DNA from: Discostella pseudostelligera
Lineage: Eukaryota; Bacillariophyta; Thalassiosirophyceae; Thalassiosirales; Thalassiosiraceae
Direction: 5' to 3'
Assembly: GCA_036940085.1 (NCBI GenBank)
Contig: JALLBK010000147.1
Coordinates: 1 to 28,385, forward strand
Length of the DNA stretch: 28,385 nt
Shown here: one piece after another, positions 8,141 through 22,226 of the stretch
Layout: the number at the start of each line of letters is the position of its first letter
How positions within the stretch are numbered: the stretch's first letter is position 1
Program-made: the position numbers and the translations under genes
Notes under the pieces: model-generated
Database searches by the model: none
Seen by the model: the letters and a program-made list of their open reading frames with translations, nothing else
What the model was told of the DNA's origin: nothing

Positions 8141-9979
8141 TTATCGTTTTCGACCAAAGGTTGCGTTCATCGATGGAGGACCCTTCAACAAGGACTGCAC
8201 GTCAACGTTGACAGATTGTGTCTTCAACACAGATTTGGCCGCCTCCTTTGCCGCATTCGCGATACGCATTGCGTCGGATGCAGTGGTGTCGGCATACAGC
8301 GGACACTTAGCACACTTGGCATGATTACAGTGTGGACTGGTAAGAGAGCATGCACGACAGGATGAGGCGGCGAAAAAACGACGAAGAAGTCGATGAAGAG
8401 AGGTGAGGTCGATGATGAGACCGGAGAAAGAAGGATTTAGAACTAAAGATTGCACTTACGTTTGACAGAAATGATTGTAACCAATAGTCGCCGGTATCTC
8501 CACACGGCAGATATTACAAAGTAAACATCCGCATGGGCACGTCATCTTGTTGCAACCATCCGTCTTAAGAAATTTCTTTCGGCAATTGATTCGCGGACAG
8601 ATTCGAATCAATGCCGAGGTCATTGCCTCCTCTACCTTATTCCGACCAGACGTTTCCGTTTGTGATTCAACTAAGTCGCAACGCGCAATGTTAGGGTGGT
8701 ATTCCTCATGACATAACCGACAAGACTTGAAATGACACTCCGGGCAGTGAAATAGGAGATGAGTTGGAGGTAGATGCACCGACTTGTGGAAAGCAGCATG
8801 GTTGTTGACAATGGCCGCTGTAAAATTGCATTTGGGGCAAGTGGATACATCCGGCATGTTGGCTCGTTCGATGTTTGCCTTGTATCTTAATTCATCATAT
8901 CGATCCAACACCTTCTTCGGCAGTGCCTTACTCAATACCCTATCGTCGAAGCCGGAAACGCAGTCGGATGCCATGCAAAGTATTTCTAGCGCTTTCTTCT
9001 TATCATCTTCTGACGATTTACCAACATTACCCCTTTGATCATTCTTGAGCTGTTGCCGTTGCTGGACACCAACACTACCAAAATTGCCATTGCCAAAGAC
9101 TCGCTGCTCGGTATGCTTTCGCAAACATTCCATGCAAAACAAGTGTCCCGATCGACAGGGTACCATGACCTTGAAGTCATATTCCACAAAGCAGCACTGG
9201 CATTCGAGTAGGGCCGTCTTCCTCCTCGATGACGGTGATGCTGCTGCTGCCGATGAACAGATGCCGTCGCTTATCTCCACGCGACCGCCAATAGCCGCGG
9301 CTGCAAATCTCGCATCGGGAATCATTGAATCAGATGATTTAATTCCCTCCTCAGCAAGAACTGTCATTACTGTTCGAAAAGTGCATTCGTCTTTATCATC
9401 CCCTTCTTCGACTGTCGTTGATACATAGGATCGTGCCGAGGAGATGTAGGTGGCTATTTCTGCTCGAGGATAGTATGGGAATGCCTCACGGATGCGTTCA
9501 ATCCAATATTTGTCCCCAGATAATTTTGCATCGCTACTCTTCATTTTTGTAGTTGCGGCAGCGGCGGCGGCGGCAGAAGTAGACGGGAATATAATCTCAA
9601 TGACGTCATCATCGTCATCCTCTTCGAGACGACGCCGTCTTCCCCTCCTACTTCCGGTCAACGTGTTTGGGCTCGACGACGGAGGTTTGGGATTGGAAGA
9701 AGTAGGAGCAGCAACATCGTCATCTCCCAGTACGATAACTTCCCGAGGCGCAAGCTTCGCTGAAACAACGACACTACCATTGCTCTTACTATCATTGTTA
9801 CTAATACCGACGACATTCTTTTCAATTAGTCCCCGCTTTCTGGTGGGATAGCGCTTCTGCTGCTGTTGCGGTGGTGTCGGTGCAGCGCGACGCCGCCGAT
9901 CGATTGGCGGAGGAGATACGGATGGATCGAGATCGAGTGATAAATCTATCACACCAGCTGTCTGAAGAGAAGACGACAT
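8141..9979 (-). CDS. RNF216: RNF216/TRIAD3-type RBR E3 ubiquitin ligase
   Basis: Two exons, 8460-9979 and 8141-8336, join across a 123-nt GT-AG intron in the sequence HFCQ-T-PHCNHAKC and give 571 residues. Residues ~155-215 form a helical, CUE-like segment (IREAFPYYPRAEIATYI). RING1 covers ~260-296 (ECQCCFVEYDF, CRSGHLFCMEC, then KHTEQRVFGNG as in RNF216). The IBR covers ~381-434 (CPKCNF, HCPECHFKSCRLC). RING2 covers ~461-505, with C476 in DGCNKMTC at the position of the catalytic, ubiquitin-accepting Cys. The tail NHFCQTPHC-CAKCPLYAD matches the end of RNF216. The first 150 residues are disordered with poly-Gln, a basic RRGRRRR cluster and three SUMO-interaction-like motifs: VIDL (10-13), VIVLGDDD (81-88) and DDDDDVIEII (121-130). 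A nuclear location is inferred. The G-box/E2F array lies 152-393 bp upstream. A truncated paralog lies at 3250-3837. Confidence 0.9.
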
Positions 9980-10065
9980 TTTTTATCAAATAATGTAGAT
10001 AGTGGAGAGTTGGGTTACTACAGAAGAGGTGGGAGGGGCAATACTACTGAAAGGGAGAGCAGCAA

Positions 10066-10080
10066 GCGGCCGTCATGGTC
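10066..10080 (-). promoter_or_regulatory. Shared upstream motif GACCATGACGGCCGC (RBR copy)
   Basis: It lies about 90 bp upstream of the RBR start. Related copies are at 23678-23692 (upstream of DOCK) and 25629-25643 (upstream of GMC). The factor is unknown. Confidence 0.4.
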
Positions 10081-10130
10081 ACCGTCATTTATTTTTGATT
10101 TCCGAATTTCGAATTTGGAAGTTGCAATTC

Positions 10131-10372
10131 CACGTGGGGATGTATTGGCGGGAAATGGATGAGACTCGACTACATTTTGCTTACACGTGGTGGTGAATTG
10201 GCGGGAACTTGATGAGACTCGACTGCTCGGACTACACGTGGCGATGAAAAATTGGCGGGAGACTGTTGACTCGACAACTCGTGATTACACGTGGCAGTGA
10301 AAATTGGCGGAGACTGATGACTCGACTGATGACTCGACTCTTCATGCTTACACGTGGCGGAGAATTGGCGGG
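10131..10372 (+). promoter_or_regulatory. Five-unit array of CACGTGG + TTGGCGGGA boxes
   Basis: CACGTG occurs at 10131, 10184, 10235, 10288 and 10351. Each copy is followed after 8-12 bp by a TTGGCGG box (10145, 10197, 10252, 10304, 10364), and units one to four then carry GACTCGAC. Unit length is 51-63 bp. CACGTG is the palindromic G-box/E-box bound by bHLH or bZIP factors, and TTGGCGGGA matches the E2F/DP consensus, so cell-cycle or light-linked control of the ligase is a reasonable inference. It may equally be a minisatellite that happens to contain these words. Confidence 0.65.
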
Positions 10373-10523
10373 AGATCAATAATTCGCCATACCCCAACAA
10401 CCAACCATTCATCCTATGCAAACGATGCTTGGTGCAGCTTGGTGCAATAATTGTATTCTTTTGTATTGATCTAATAGGAGTAGCAATTTAGCATAGTTCG
10501 GCAGGACATACTAAGATGTCAGT

Positions 10524-13500
10524 TCACGAGGCACCCGAAGTGTCACTCCGGTGGATAGATCTCCCATCCGTCGGTGGACGCAACATAGTCGTCCGATCGA
10601 AAGTAGTACGGTCTCGCCGATCACTTGCACCACTGCACAGGCTACCCGTGGGTGATGTCTCTCTATAAGTTTGGCCAGATCCTCGAATGGATCGAGGTAT
10701 TGCCATCGACGCTTCGCTCTTGCTCGCACGTTCGTCATCGCCACTAGCGTCGCTGGCATCAATATGAAAAAATAGCTCTTCGCGCATTGCTATGATGGAA
10801 TGATAGTAACGGTGAGTGAGAAGACTTGAAAAGAAGACATGCAACGTGCGACAATAAAAGAAGGGATAATGACTTACGAATATCCGCCCCCCGATACATC
10901 CCTGTCGAGAAATAGTTCTCTTGGCAACATCGAAGCAACCAACGCGGGACCTCATTTTGAAGAGTGTCTGATAGAAAGGGAGACAGTGTTTTCACTAGGT
11001 TGATAAGCCCTCGCTGCAGTTCACTTTGGACGCCAATGGCCGAGTCTGTCCGGTCGCTTATATTAGACGAATAGCAATGGTTCATGTGACTCTCCTGATT
11101 CTCGGTGATAATCGACCTTCCTACAATTTCGCTGCTGTGCCTTTCGTGCAAATATCCATGCTCGTTGTCAATGGTTCCTAGCTCACTGTGCTCGCGCACG
11201 GGGCTGAATGATTGACTGTTGGTGCGTTGCCTTGACGTGTACCCATCATGATCTAAGCACGAAGCCACAGAAGGTGTGTCACCTCCACCCCTTCGTTTGC
11301 GTGCCTGTACAACTGTTAAGAGAACATCTCTATTCCTCGCGATCAACAAATGTAATAGTTCAAGGAAAGTAAGAATCATCCGAGCAAGTTTTGCTTGTAC
11401 CCTCTCAATTTCTGCCTCGTCTAATGATTCGTATTGGCTGAACATCGGAGCCCCTACACTTGGCTCGTCGACCAACGTCCCCGTCTCGCCGGAAGCTAAG
11501 TCAACGGAGAGGAAAGAAGTTCCAATCTGCTTTACCCCACTTGAATGAATACACTCCATCACCAACTTGGCAGACTCGGCATTCAAGCCTTGGTGCCGTT
11601 CGCCCCCTGTCGAAAATATATTTAAACATGGGCATGAGTTGTTAGAAGTATCTACAGTGATGATTGCTCGAGAATACGAGACACATACCTAATACGCCCT
11701 GACCATTCGTGGCAATAACCGTTCGAAAAAGAACAGAACACCATGTGCTTACAGCTTCGACACTAGCCTCGAGAGGGCTTTGGGTGAAGACGGCACGATG
11801 AATAATTTGCTGACGTGTTACGCATGCGGGAAATGGATTCTCAACTTGTAGCTCGGTCACTCTTAGGCTTCTTTCGGCAATTTGGTTACTGGGGACTTTC
11901 AGCCAATCCCGAAAACCTCGGACGGGGTCCTTTCTCATTGGCTGCGTGAAGTAAAAGCGATCTACGCCAATTGGTTCTCCTTTTAGTCCATCTTTATCTG
12001 ATTCATTGGCATACTCATGAAGCGATAGCGATTTTTGGCGCTTGGAACGAAACGTCGGGCGTCTAGAAGACGTTGTGAGACTCCCGACGCTACTGAAGCT
12101 GTTGGATCCGCAAGCTGATAGACTACGCTGGGGAAGAGACGACAACATCGTACTCGTAGAGTTTTGTCTACTTCCTTCCGTTTCTAAATCCCGGTCTTCA
12201 GCTTTGAGCTGAAACCATTCCGGCGCTTTGGAACAAGAAAAAGAATGAGGGGATTCAGATGATTCATTGCGATTCAGAAAGTAGGCAAAAGGATGAACTC
12301 ACTCCCTCTAAAGCACTTCTCGTCAGCTTCGACCTTAAATAACGGTCGTAGTGGAGTGACCTTGATTGTTACTGGCTCAACTGGGGCCCCACCAATCACC
12401 GATTGACGCTTACCAACGTTCGTCAATGGGCCTACTGTAGGACTTCCATCGTCGAGTTGCAAATCGATCACAGTTTTGGCTGGTAAGATACAGCGAATTG
12501 CTTCTTCAATTACCGACGCAAAGTCTTTGATTTGGATATTGCTTGGAACTCGATAAACGAATCCTCCCGGTCCCTATAGTGTGGAAAAGGCAAGGAATAA
12601 GATTGGATTCCGTGGACGCCTCCATTCTGATCTATTCAACTTACCTGAGAATGAAGAAGGTCATCGGGTGCGCCGCCGTGGAAATAAACTTTGTAGAACC
12701 GGCCTAATTGAGATGACAGCTCAAGTTGATTGCTAGCATCGATAATGGGGACTTGGGATGTGACGACATGCGCTAGTTTCCTATACACATAAGCCAGTCT
12801 AGCGTAATTGAAAGTCTCTGCGTAGAACTGATTTGCGAGGCTCAATGCGTATCGTGAACTTTCGACAATTCCTGATCTCAGATACAAATCGCCAGATATC
12901 TCAGCCTCTTCCACCTGTGGTGTGTCAAAGCGTACGGCATTTGTGATTAAACTATGAAACAAAACAGTCATTCTATCGAAGAAAAATAACACAAAGCGCA
13001 CCATATTCTCTTCCATTTCTCTCAATGAGTACCATGGAGATACTGAATCGAATTCAGATTTTAATGTGACACTAGAGGCAGATATGTAGAGTCGAATAAG
13101 AATGCAAGCAGGAAATGCATAGGTAAAAAATCAATCCAGATGATCTCCCGATCCAGAAGCATCTTATTCCACTCACCCATAAAATAAATATTTCCCTCCA
13201 CCAAGATTGCCCCAATCACCTGTTCGCACACGAACACTATCAGCAGCACGGTAAAAAATGCGGCGAAATGCAGAACCACCCCTATCAATCAATTTTCCAG
13301 ATCCTCCGCTTAAATTCTCAATCTCGTAGTCGAAGTCAGATACAATTGCATGCCCTTCACTATCAGGATTACTAGTATCAGGTAAGCTGCTGGCCCACGG
13401 AAGAAATGGTGAACTACTCCATATGTGATCATGACGTTTGGCAGCTTCCCGATAAGTATGGTACATTTTACAACGACACGTCGCTTCTTCGGCAAATCTT

Positions 13501-16500
13501 CCCCGCATCCTATGAAATTCTGCAAGTTTCTGCAACCACGCAACTCTATGTGAAGGCAGTTCAGTGGATGAAAAAACATCTGCCGCTATGAGGAAAGAGT
13601 CCTCCTAAGAACATTACGGTTGTTGTGATCAGCTGGTGAGGAGAATGGGACGAGTTGTGCCACAAGCAGGAAAATGACACACTTACCACTGCTTCGGTTT
13701 GAATCATACTTCGATCAAGAGGTACTGCAGTCTGATTTCCTAAAAATCTCTTGGAAAACCAGGAAGAGTTGGACACAATGCGATGGACGGACACGCGCAG
13801 ACTCTGGACGTAGGCATTCATTTGTGAAGGCACAGCATCACCGCCGTGGAATCCTGACTCTGAGTGACTAACTGACTCTGAACGATTGACTATGGCTAGT
13901 GCATGTGCAGCAAGGTATGCTCTGAAAATCTTTTTCATTTTGATCGCGAGCCTAGCCAGGGCACTTTTGAAAGCAAGGTTCTGAGTGGCGGATTGATTGT
14001 GAAGACGGTCAATGGTCCGCCATAATGGGGTCAAGCTTGCTTCAGCACTGTCATTGGATAGTGGGATTGGACTTAAACCAAGGAGCCGCTGTTCAAATAA
14101 ATATTTCCGTGAACTTTTGGCGACGATACGTTCCATAACCTCCGATATAACCGCGAGAAGCGGAAGTCGAACCCTCGTGAAAGATCCAAACGAATCATAT
14201 GTGAGGCGCAAAAGAAGATTGAGAAACTCGCAAGCCTCGACGCGGAGTTCAGCTCTTCGCGCACCACAATGCTCCAATATCACTCTCATCCAATGCTGAA
14301 GCGTCTCTCCAACCGCAGATAAAAATACTTTGACGCCGAAGATTTTCACAATTTCAACTGCTGCAGTAAGAGTCTTGGTGATAACGATATCACTCTGTTT
14401 CATAGATAAAGCATGAAGGTAAACCGATCCTGCGGCCCGAACAAAGATGATTGTGTCAGTCACAGCAAATGTCAATGACTCAGAGCGATGCTGCACGCTT
14501 GCTGATTTCTCTTCCTCAAATCGAATCCCCGAGCTTAATAATTGAAATTCAGTCTCTTTCATATCAGCAGCTACAGTCATATTCGGTCTCAGCATGCCGA
14601 GTATTTCTCGTACAATTTGCCGGCATATGTTGATGATAACCATTGAACAATCATGCGCATGCCACCTGCGTGATTCATTTGTGGTTGGCTGCTCTACAAC
14701 ATCAATTTCTCCAACACTATTGCTTGTTTGACCATGATTGAAGTGACGGAACCTTGGATTCACTGCAGTTTTGCTCGAGCGGGACAGCAAGTATTCCCTT
14801 CGCCACATTGACTTCTCGTTATTCTCTGCATCCCCTCCAATGTTGTCTGCTGACTGATTGCCACTCCCTTCGTATTCTATTGTCACAAGCGACAGGTTCA
14901 ACAACCCGAACATGTCGTAAATGTCAGGCTCTCCATCAATCTCGTAGTACTCATTGACTTGAGAAACAGGAACTATTGTTGAAAAATTAGAATCGCCACT
15001 TCCAGCACCAACAATCCCACCATATTTATCAGCGCTATCCTTTCTCAGCGTGTTCCCTTCGGCTCGCTTGGCTAGCTTCCTCCATAGAGCTTTCATGATT
15101 CCTGTAGGCGCACTTTGCAATACAAAGAGGAAGCAGGGGATGATATCTTTCCGCAACTGTCCCTTCGCTGGGAGACTTGAGAGATATTCAATGTGACTCA
15201 GTATCTTTGGTACGAAGGGCGTGAATACGCTGGCAACGATGGAGAGGTTGCCTTTAACTCTCCCTTGCTGACTTAGCCGCCAAAACAGCTCAAAGAGGAG
15301 TGATGACGCACGGAATTGAATACTCTCCTCGGCGTGGCCTGTTGCTGCGAGACAGATGTCAGTACACAGTTCTGCTAGCCAGTGAGGCTTTATTATCGGG
15401 ATAGCGATCGGCTCTTTGCTCACTGGACCTTCGGTTGCAGTGAATTCACTTAGTCCTAAGCTACTGATCATTTCCAACGCATCGGAGAAAAATCGGCGAG
15501 CGAACTCAGGAGATGATCCAACCGGCAGAGCCCATGATTCCATTAGTGGTGTGCATACTGACGTGAACTCAGGAAACCTGACAATGAAAGACGAGTCAGT
15601 AAATATGTTACTGCGCACTATGAACACAAGCAGTTTGACTGATCGTAATTCACTCACCGAATAAACAGAGTGATAGCATTAAGACGTAGCTCTGTCCGGA
15701 ATGGTGATAAGTAGTTAGTCGACAAACTCAAATGAAAAACGGCAACGAAAAGGATACATTTCTTACTTGTAGTCTCCCATGAACACCGCAACCCGGTCAG
15801 TTTGGAATCGCGATCATGCCAGTGTTTCCCCTCCTTGACCACGAATCTCGAAAAGTATAACATGGCGAGCCTGTGTACCAATCGGACGTCAAGAAGCGCG
15901 AACAAGTCCCTTATAAACCGAACGACAGCGTCATTGACATCTATGCTGATCTTGCGATATTCAAAACTATCAAAGTTTCTGCTGTCGATCGATGCATCTA
16001 CAAGCATGGTTATCAACTTCTCCAGTGCTGCCATGATATTTTCGTCCAGTTTCACGAGTGGCGGAACAGCATCCTCGTAATTTGTTTGTTCAGGCGTTGG
16101 CTCCTTCACATTTCTTTGGCGGAAAACGCAGTCAATTCTCCAACTTAGACTCTGCTTTATTATCTCAAAAAGGAACGGTGCACACCTTATGGTAGCTCCC
16201 CGCGAAGCCTTGGCAGCATGAGAGAGATATTTATTCACGATCGGAGAAAGCCCACTGGTACTGTTTTCTCCGTTCATACATTCCTCGGATTTCTTAGCAC
16301 CATCACCCTTCTTGGTTTGTTCGTCCAACAATGCAACCCACTGGTAGATGATGACCTCGTAAACATACGGCCACCACCGTTTTTCGTCGTGTTCATCATC
16401 ACTGTTTTTCATGGCACTCATTCGATCAGCGAAGTCAGGAAGAACCAAGATCTCAGCGGGTATTGATTCGTCCTTTGAGAGAGTACGCCTACGCTGCTTC

Positions 16501-19500
16501 AGAGGATGTTCTCTTCCGACACTAGTACCTACAGATAACAAATTCCAGTCATTCGCTTCGCGACTACTAATGTCTGCGCTAATGCCAACACCGGCAGCAA
16601 CTTCAGCAGATTCAATCGTGCTCAATGGCAATAATGTTGATGTCACGTTGCCTGTCATAGTACGGTTCAGTTCTTCTATACGTTGGTCTTTTTCAAGCAA
16701 CATATCTGTCGGCGGTAATGACCAATCTATCGAGCAACGACTTCTCGTCTTACGATGATGCGCAGCTCCGACCCTTCTCTCTTCGCCGACTAATTCTTTT
16801 TCAATATGTCTGAGATTGGTTCAAAAAGTTAAAATGAAGGCTAAACGATAGACAAGCATATCTGCAAAAGGAAAAAATGTGCACGCTTCTTACCCCTTGC
16901 CGAATCCCATACTTTTGCTGATGGCATCGAGAAACGCTGTGCCGGCTGTTTCGATATCTCCGTCATTAATTGGGAGAGTTCTTGGTTTGATTGTAGAATT
17001 TTTTACTTCAGTAGCCCGGCTCTTGTCTGTGGGATCTATCTCCGATGACGGCGGTTCAATTGAATCGTTCAGCTTGAGTTGAGGGACTCTAAATTGTCTC
17101 GACGTCGTCTTTTTTTCTCCGCGACGAAGCACCAGTTCTGATTCGATCGATTCGCCTTGTGTCATCAATGAATCTCCCGACTGCTGACCAAGTTGATCAG
17201 GACCACCGGATCTACTCAAATCGGCATCGTTTTCTTGTATGGTTGCAAGCGAATTGGATGGCAGGGTATTCCAACGCCTTCTGTTGGCTGCAGGGCCATG
17301 CGCCACAGACTTTAAGAAGTTGTCAGCGGCCCGTCCTGCGGTTCGTTTTGGCGCCGAATCGGGTTCAGACTCTAAAGAACGTGTCAGTGCCAACATAAAA
17401 TCACTCTTTGAATCAACTTTGAATCCAGAATCTTTGGAGGTAAGAGATCTTGTTAGATCTACAACTGTGCTGGGATTTTCTGCGAGGGAAACGTTTGTTT
17501 TGAGCATGGCCTCGACGTCGAACTTCTTCGCCTGATCGAGTTTCGAACTCTCTTCGGAAGAATATCGCCCAATTATGATTGGTCGAGAAGAACCTGCTGA
17601 TATTCCGGTGGTTGTTTTCGCCCGGTTTGAGATGATCTTCGGTTTACTAATTGGTGCATTATTTTGGCTGTTGGTTTTCACAATCAATGGCTTCTCCAGG
17701 GGACCACCCAAAATGGCCCATTCATCAAAAAGCATAGAAAGAAGTTTACCCAGTGCTGAATTCCCGTAAACGAAATAGCATGGTGTGAGTAACAAATTGG
17801 AAGCAAGGGAACATTAGTTCGTTTTGTCGGCTCACCCGTAATGTCCCATGAAGCATTCCCATCAAGCTGGCGAAGTCCTGCTTTAGCCATATGATGAGAT
17901 GCTGAGCTGACTGTGTGGAGAAGGGTTGCAAATGCATTGAGGCGTAGTGGGATAAGCGATTCAGGGCTGCGGAGAGCTGAGTGAGATCGATGGCGTGGGA
18001 AAAATGAAACAGCAAAATAAAATATATTAGTCATTACCTTGCCCAAAGGATGGATGGTTCACCGGCGCCAGACACTGCGGTACGCCACAACTGAGAAACT
18101 ATACGAACCAAATGTGTCATTAGGTCAGAGTGAGGACACTTTGAAGACTTTGTCAGGCTGACTACAGGTTCGAGCATCTTTCTTTCAGTCTCCGCGAGAG
18201 CTCCACCGACAAAATTGAATGGAGGAATGCGCTCAGGTTTAAGGCGATAAATGATTTCACTACGGACCTTCCCCCACGGAACATATGGTTCTGAAAAATC
18301 GGATGGCATCAGACAACGCGGTGGCATCGGTTTTGTTAGAAAAAAATCTGCGAGGGCTCTGTTTTGTGGATGAACAGAAGTGATTGCGATGATTGCGACT
18401 TGAAGAATCAAAACGTCTTCAAAAGTATCTTTGAGAGAAGATTCACTTCGCGACCGTGATATTTTAGATGGCAAGTCAGTGTTGGATGAATGGCTGCCTT
18501 CATCGACAGCATCAACCACTTGACTATCGTCGTCATTCGGAGGCTGCAGAGGAGTCAACACCAACGACCCCTTCGGATAGCTCTCATCGGCGTTCAGTGG
18601 GGGCGTCAACTCGTCAGTCTCACCGGTAATTTTTGCCACGCACTCGGATGGATGCATATGTTCAGCGTCAACTCCACTGGCGAGTAGGACTGCACGGAAA
18701 GCAATGGGCACATTATGGAACCCATTAGCCACCAAACATGATGGGTCAGTCTCCAAAGTCAAAGGGAGAAAACCACATCCAATCTGTTCAATAAAATACT
18801 CGGAATCCGAAGTGCCTCCTTTGAGATCGTGTAGCGAGCTTTCAAGCTCATTCACGTGTGCTTCAAGCTGGTAGATAGAAAACAGCAACCCAAATCTCTC
18901 TCGTCCGGGTGCACCCAAAATCAAAGGTAACTTCATCTTAAACTCATCGAGAAATTGTGGAGTCCCCATTGCGCATGCGGAAAAGACTTCTTGTACTAGC
19001 CAAGGACCCCTACGTGCATTATGAATGCAGGGCTGGACAGGGATTGCAATGTCGGCATTGAGAGACTTACTCCATACCAACTCTCTCACTTCAACCTTAA
19101 CAAAAATTCGATTCCTGATGCAATTAAGCAAGCATTTTGGCTGGCACACCAGCTCATTGCAGAGACTGGTGTGAAGGAGTTTCCCATCATATTTGCTCCG
19201 CGTCGACTTACTGCCTCCTCGAGAACTACTCTCAGAAATGGAGCGTTCAAGTGGGAGAGGGGCAATCTCTTGCGCATATATGAATTTCGGCGTACCGTTC
19301 TCCGAGGCGTCCCCCAATTCCACCGATGGATCTCTTACATTACGTCCGCCGAAACGGGCTGGTTCAATTTGAAACTGACTTCGCCAAGGAGGGAGCACGA
19401 AAGTCTCTCCTAGTGCAGGGCATTTTGGTTTGTGAGCTCCGCGACTTCCGGAATCCTTTTCATCTGTGCATTTCACCTGGAGTTCACCTGTGGCATCGAC

Positions 19501-22192
19501 TAAGTGCTCGCGAGCAAGTGAGCTCCTCTTTTTCAATATTGAGTGTAAACCCAGATAACCAAAGTAGCGCATCACTAGCAATACATGTCCTCGTGTCATC
19601 GATGCAGCCTTTCCGCCTCTTGGTTCCATTTTCGGATGAAGCATAAGTAGAATATGGTCATAAATTGTTTGGGCGCCCCGTTCAACATCATACTTAAACA
19701 GAGGGATCTGCACAGCACGGCTAACGGGTGCTTTTGGAGACTCATCCCCAATTATATGTTTTAACGGCACAACTCCAAAGGCAAATGGCATGATTACCTG
19801 CCCAAACTTAATGCAAGACTTAGCTGCTCTGGCTCGGAGCGTTTCCAGATCTATTCCTTCTTGTGCAGATTCGCGCCGCCCAGGTTTGTAGTATGGATGC
19901 AACTCACTTGCATGTTCGGCAATAACTTTGTGCACAATGATGACGGCGTACAAATTCGATATGCTCAGATCTGAACCAAGAGGAAATATTCCACATGACG
20001 TCCCCTCAGATTGGGCAGTCCTGTTATCCATGTCGACAGCAAATACTTCTGGTGAAGTCCTACCCAGCCCGTGTCCATCAGACTCTTCCGCATATGGCCA
20101 AAGAGCAAATCTACAATTCTTTATCACTGTCGGGTCTTGCACAATGTCAAAGTTCAAGAACTCAGTAACTTGACCACAACGCTCCAGGTTTGGCGATGGA
20201 TGCACAGAAGCGGTTGTAGAAACTGAATCTGAATCGAGATGGGTGGAACTTCCTGGTATTCGTTCAGCGCTCATCTCGAAATGAAAAATTGCTAACTTAC
20301 AGAACATCGGCTCAATCTCTCCCCCAAGAGAGGGAAATCCCACAGCAGTGGTGTCTATTTGAAGGTGACGAACGCTCGGCGGCCTATCCGACAGATGAGG
20401 GAGAAATCGTGCAGTGAATGTAGCCGAGTGAGAACGATTGCAAGAGATATTATTCTCACGCAGAATCCTCAACGGAGGCCAGAGATTGGTTTGCACATCT
20501 AGCGGTATCGGATCGTCCAATGCGGGGACAAGTTCAGGAGTGGGAGCGGAATCCTTGTCGCATGTAAATGTTCGGCTAGTCTTGCTGCATGTTTTGCCTA
20601 TTTCATCGAAGCCATCTGGCAAATTCCACCACGCAATTCTACTAACCTCATACAACGGCGGTTTCGGTTGCGGGGAAATGAGAGTGTCTGGGCCGGGTGG
20701 TAAGTGGCCATCCAGACTGACGACCATTGTATTACCCCCACTCCTGTTATATCCTGAATCACTTTCAGCGAAACGTGCATTCCAAGAGGTACTATCATCA
20801 ACATCCAAGCATTGCGTCGGACATGCAACGTGAGGCATAATGCCCGGCGAAGCAAACTGCCCAATCATGTGCTGTTCTCTACGACGTTCGGCACTGCGCT
20901 TTTCGTCTTCCTTAGTCTCAAACACTCCTAGGTCTGACTCGTGAGGCAATGCTGGGTCGTCGCAACCGTACAGTGGTGTGCATCCGTTCGTAAGTTCAAG
21001 ATTACTGTAAGGGCGGCCGTACTTGTTCGCTGCCATGCTTCCTCCACCGGCAGCTAGGAATACCGGTGCACCGATGCCACGATAGACGTCAGCGTCGTCG
21101 TCGTCGTCGTCAACCTCACCGCTCCCAGCGAGCATCGCTACCGCAGCGCTCATGTTGTCATTTAACCCAACAGTTTTCCTCTCCTCGGCAGCCTCAATAA
21201 AATCATTGTCCGACGCGTCCTCGCTGGAGAATTTCACTGCTTGGACGAATGTGCTGCTATTCATAACAGGCAGTGGTCCAGAAAGCGCTTTGATTTTGTT
21301 ATTGGCAGCATCGGCATCTCCACCTACGCCAACAAATGTGCCCGATGTCGTCCCGTCCGATGCGATATCTTCTTCGCCTTCCACTCGGATTAATTGCAGA
21401 AATTGATCCTGAGATATATTGTCACCTTTATTCGACGTTGGTGCTTTTGTCGTTTCGACGAACGTGCCTGATCCTCTATTGATGTCGTAGTTGACGGTGC
21501 CTGCGCGTGCATACTGCAAGAACTCATCTTGAGAAAAGTTGATTGAGTGTTCATCCAATGGTTTCGGTGCCTCGAACACTGATGCGTTCTCTTTCAACAT
21601 GCCCTCGGTGGTGGTTGCAGATGATGATGATGATGGTGATGATAAGGAAGGCGATTGAAATTTCGACCAAAGGTTGGAAAAATCCTGGCTGGCTGTTTTT
21701 TTATGCTGCCTCCGTCTACTTGGAGACGTTAGAGGGCGCAAATCTTGGCGGTGGTCCGATGATTTAGGTGTTACGGGCGTGATGGGTTTCGCTGCCTCCT
21801 CGGCTGCATTTTTTGACTCAATCTCTGCCTTTGCCTCATCCGCTAGTCTGCCCTTCCTCCGACGAGCCTTCGCTCTTGCCGTCCTCCCCCATTCTCCCCA
21901 AACTGGAGAATATATTGATACATATGGGTGCGGAGTGGGTAATTCCTCATGTTCGTCACGCCTTCTCCCCACGCTATGATCCTCCTTTGCATTGTAATGT
22001 GCTGCAAGGAAGGGATTTACACCAAAGCCAAATACATCAATCGCTCCCTCGAAGTTGCGACAGCAAGGCGCCACCGACGATTCAAATATCTTCCCCCCTC
22101 CCGGCATTATCGATGATAACGACATACTGGACATTACTGACGAATCGTCTGCGGCGAACGATTCCGAGTCAACATTGGTTAGAGAATCCGGC

Positions 22193-22226
<34 letters not shown>

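Larger units (their letters stand above)
9980..10523. other. Region between DOCK 3' end and RBR start
   Basis: This gap holds the presumed RBR promoter and the DOCK 3' flank. It contains the shared motif at 10066-10080 and the five-unit array at 10131-10372. From 10385 to 10523 I see only the DOCK 3' flank. No gene fits here. Confidence 0.6.
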
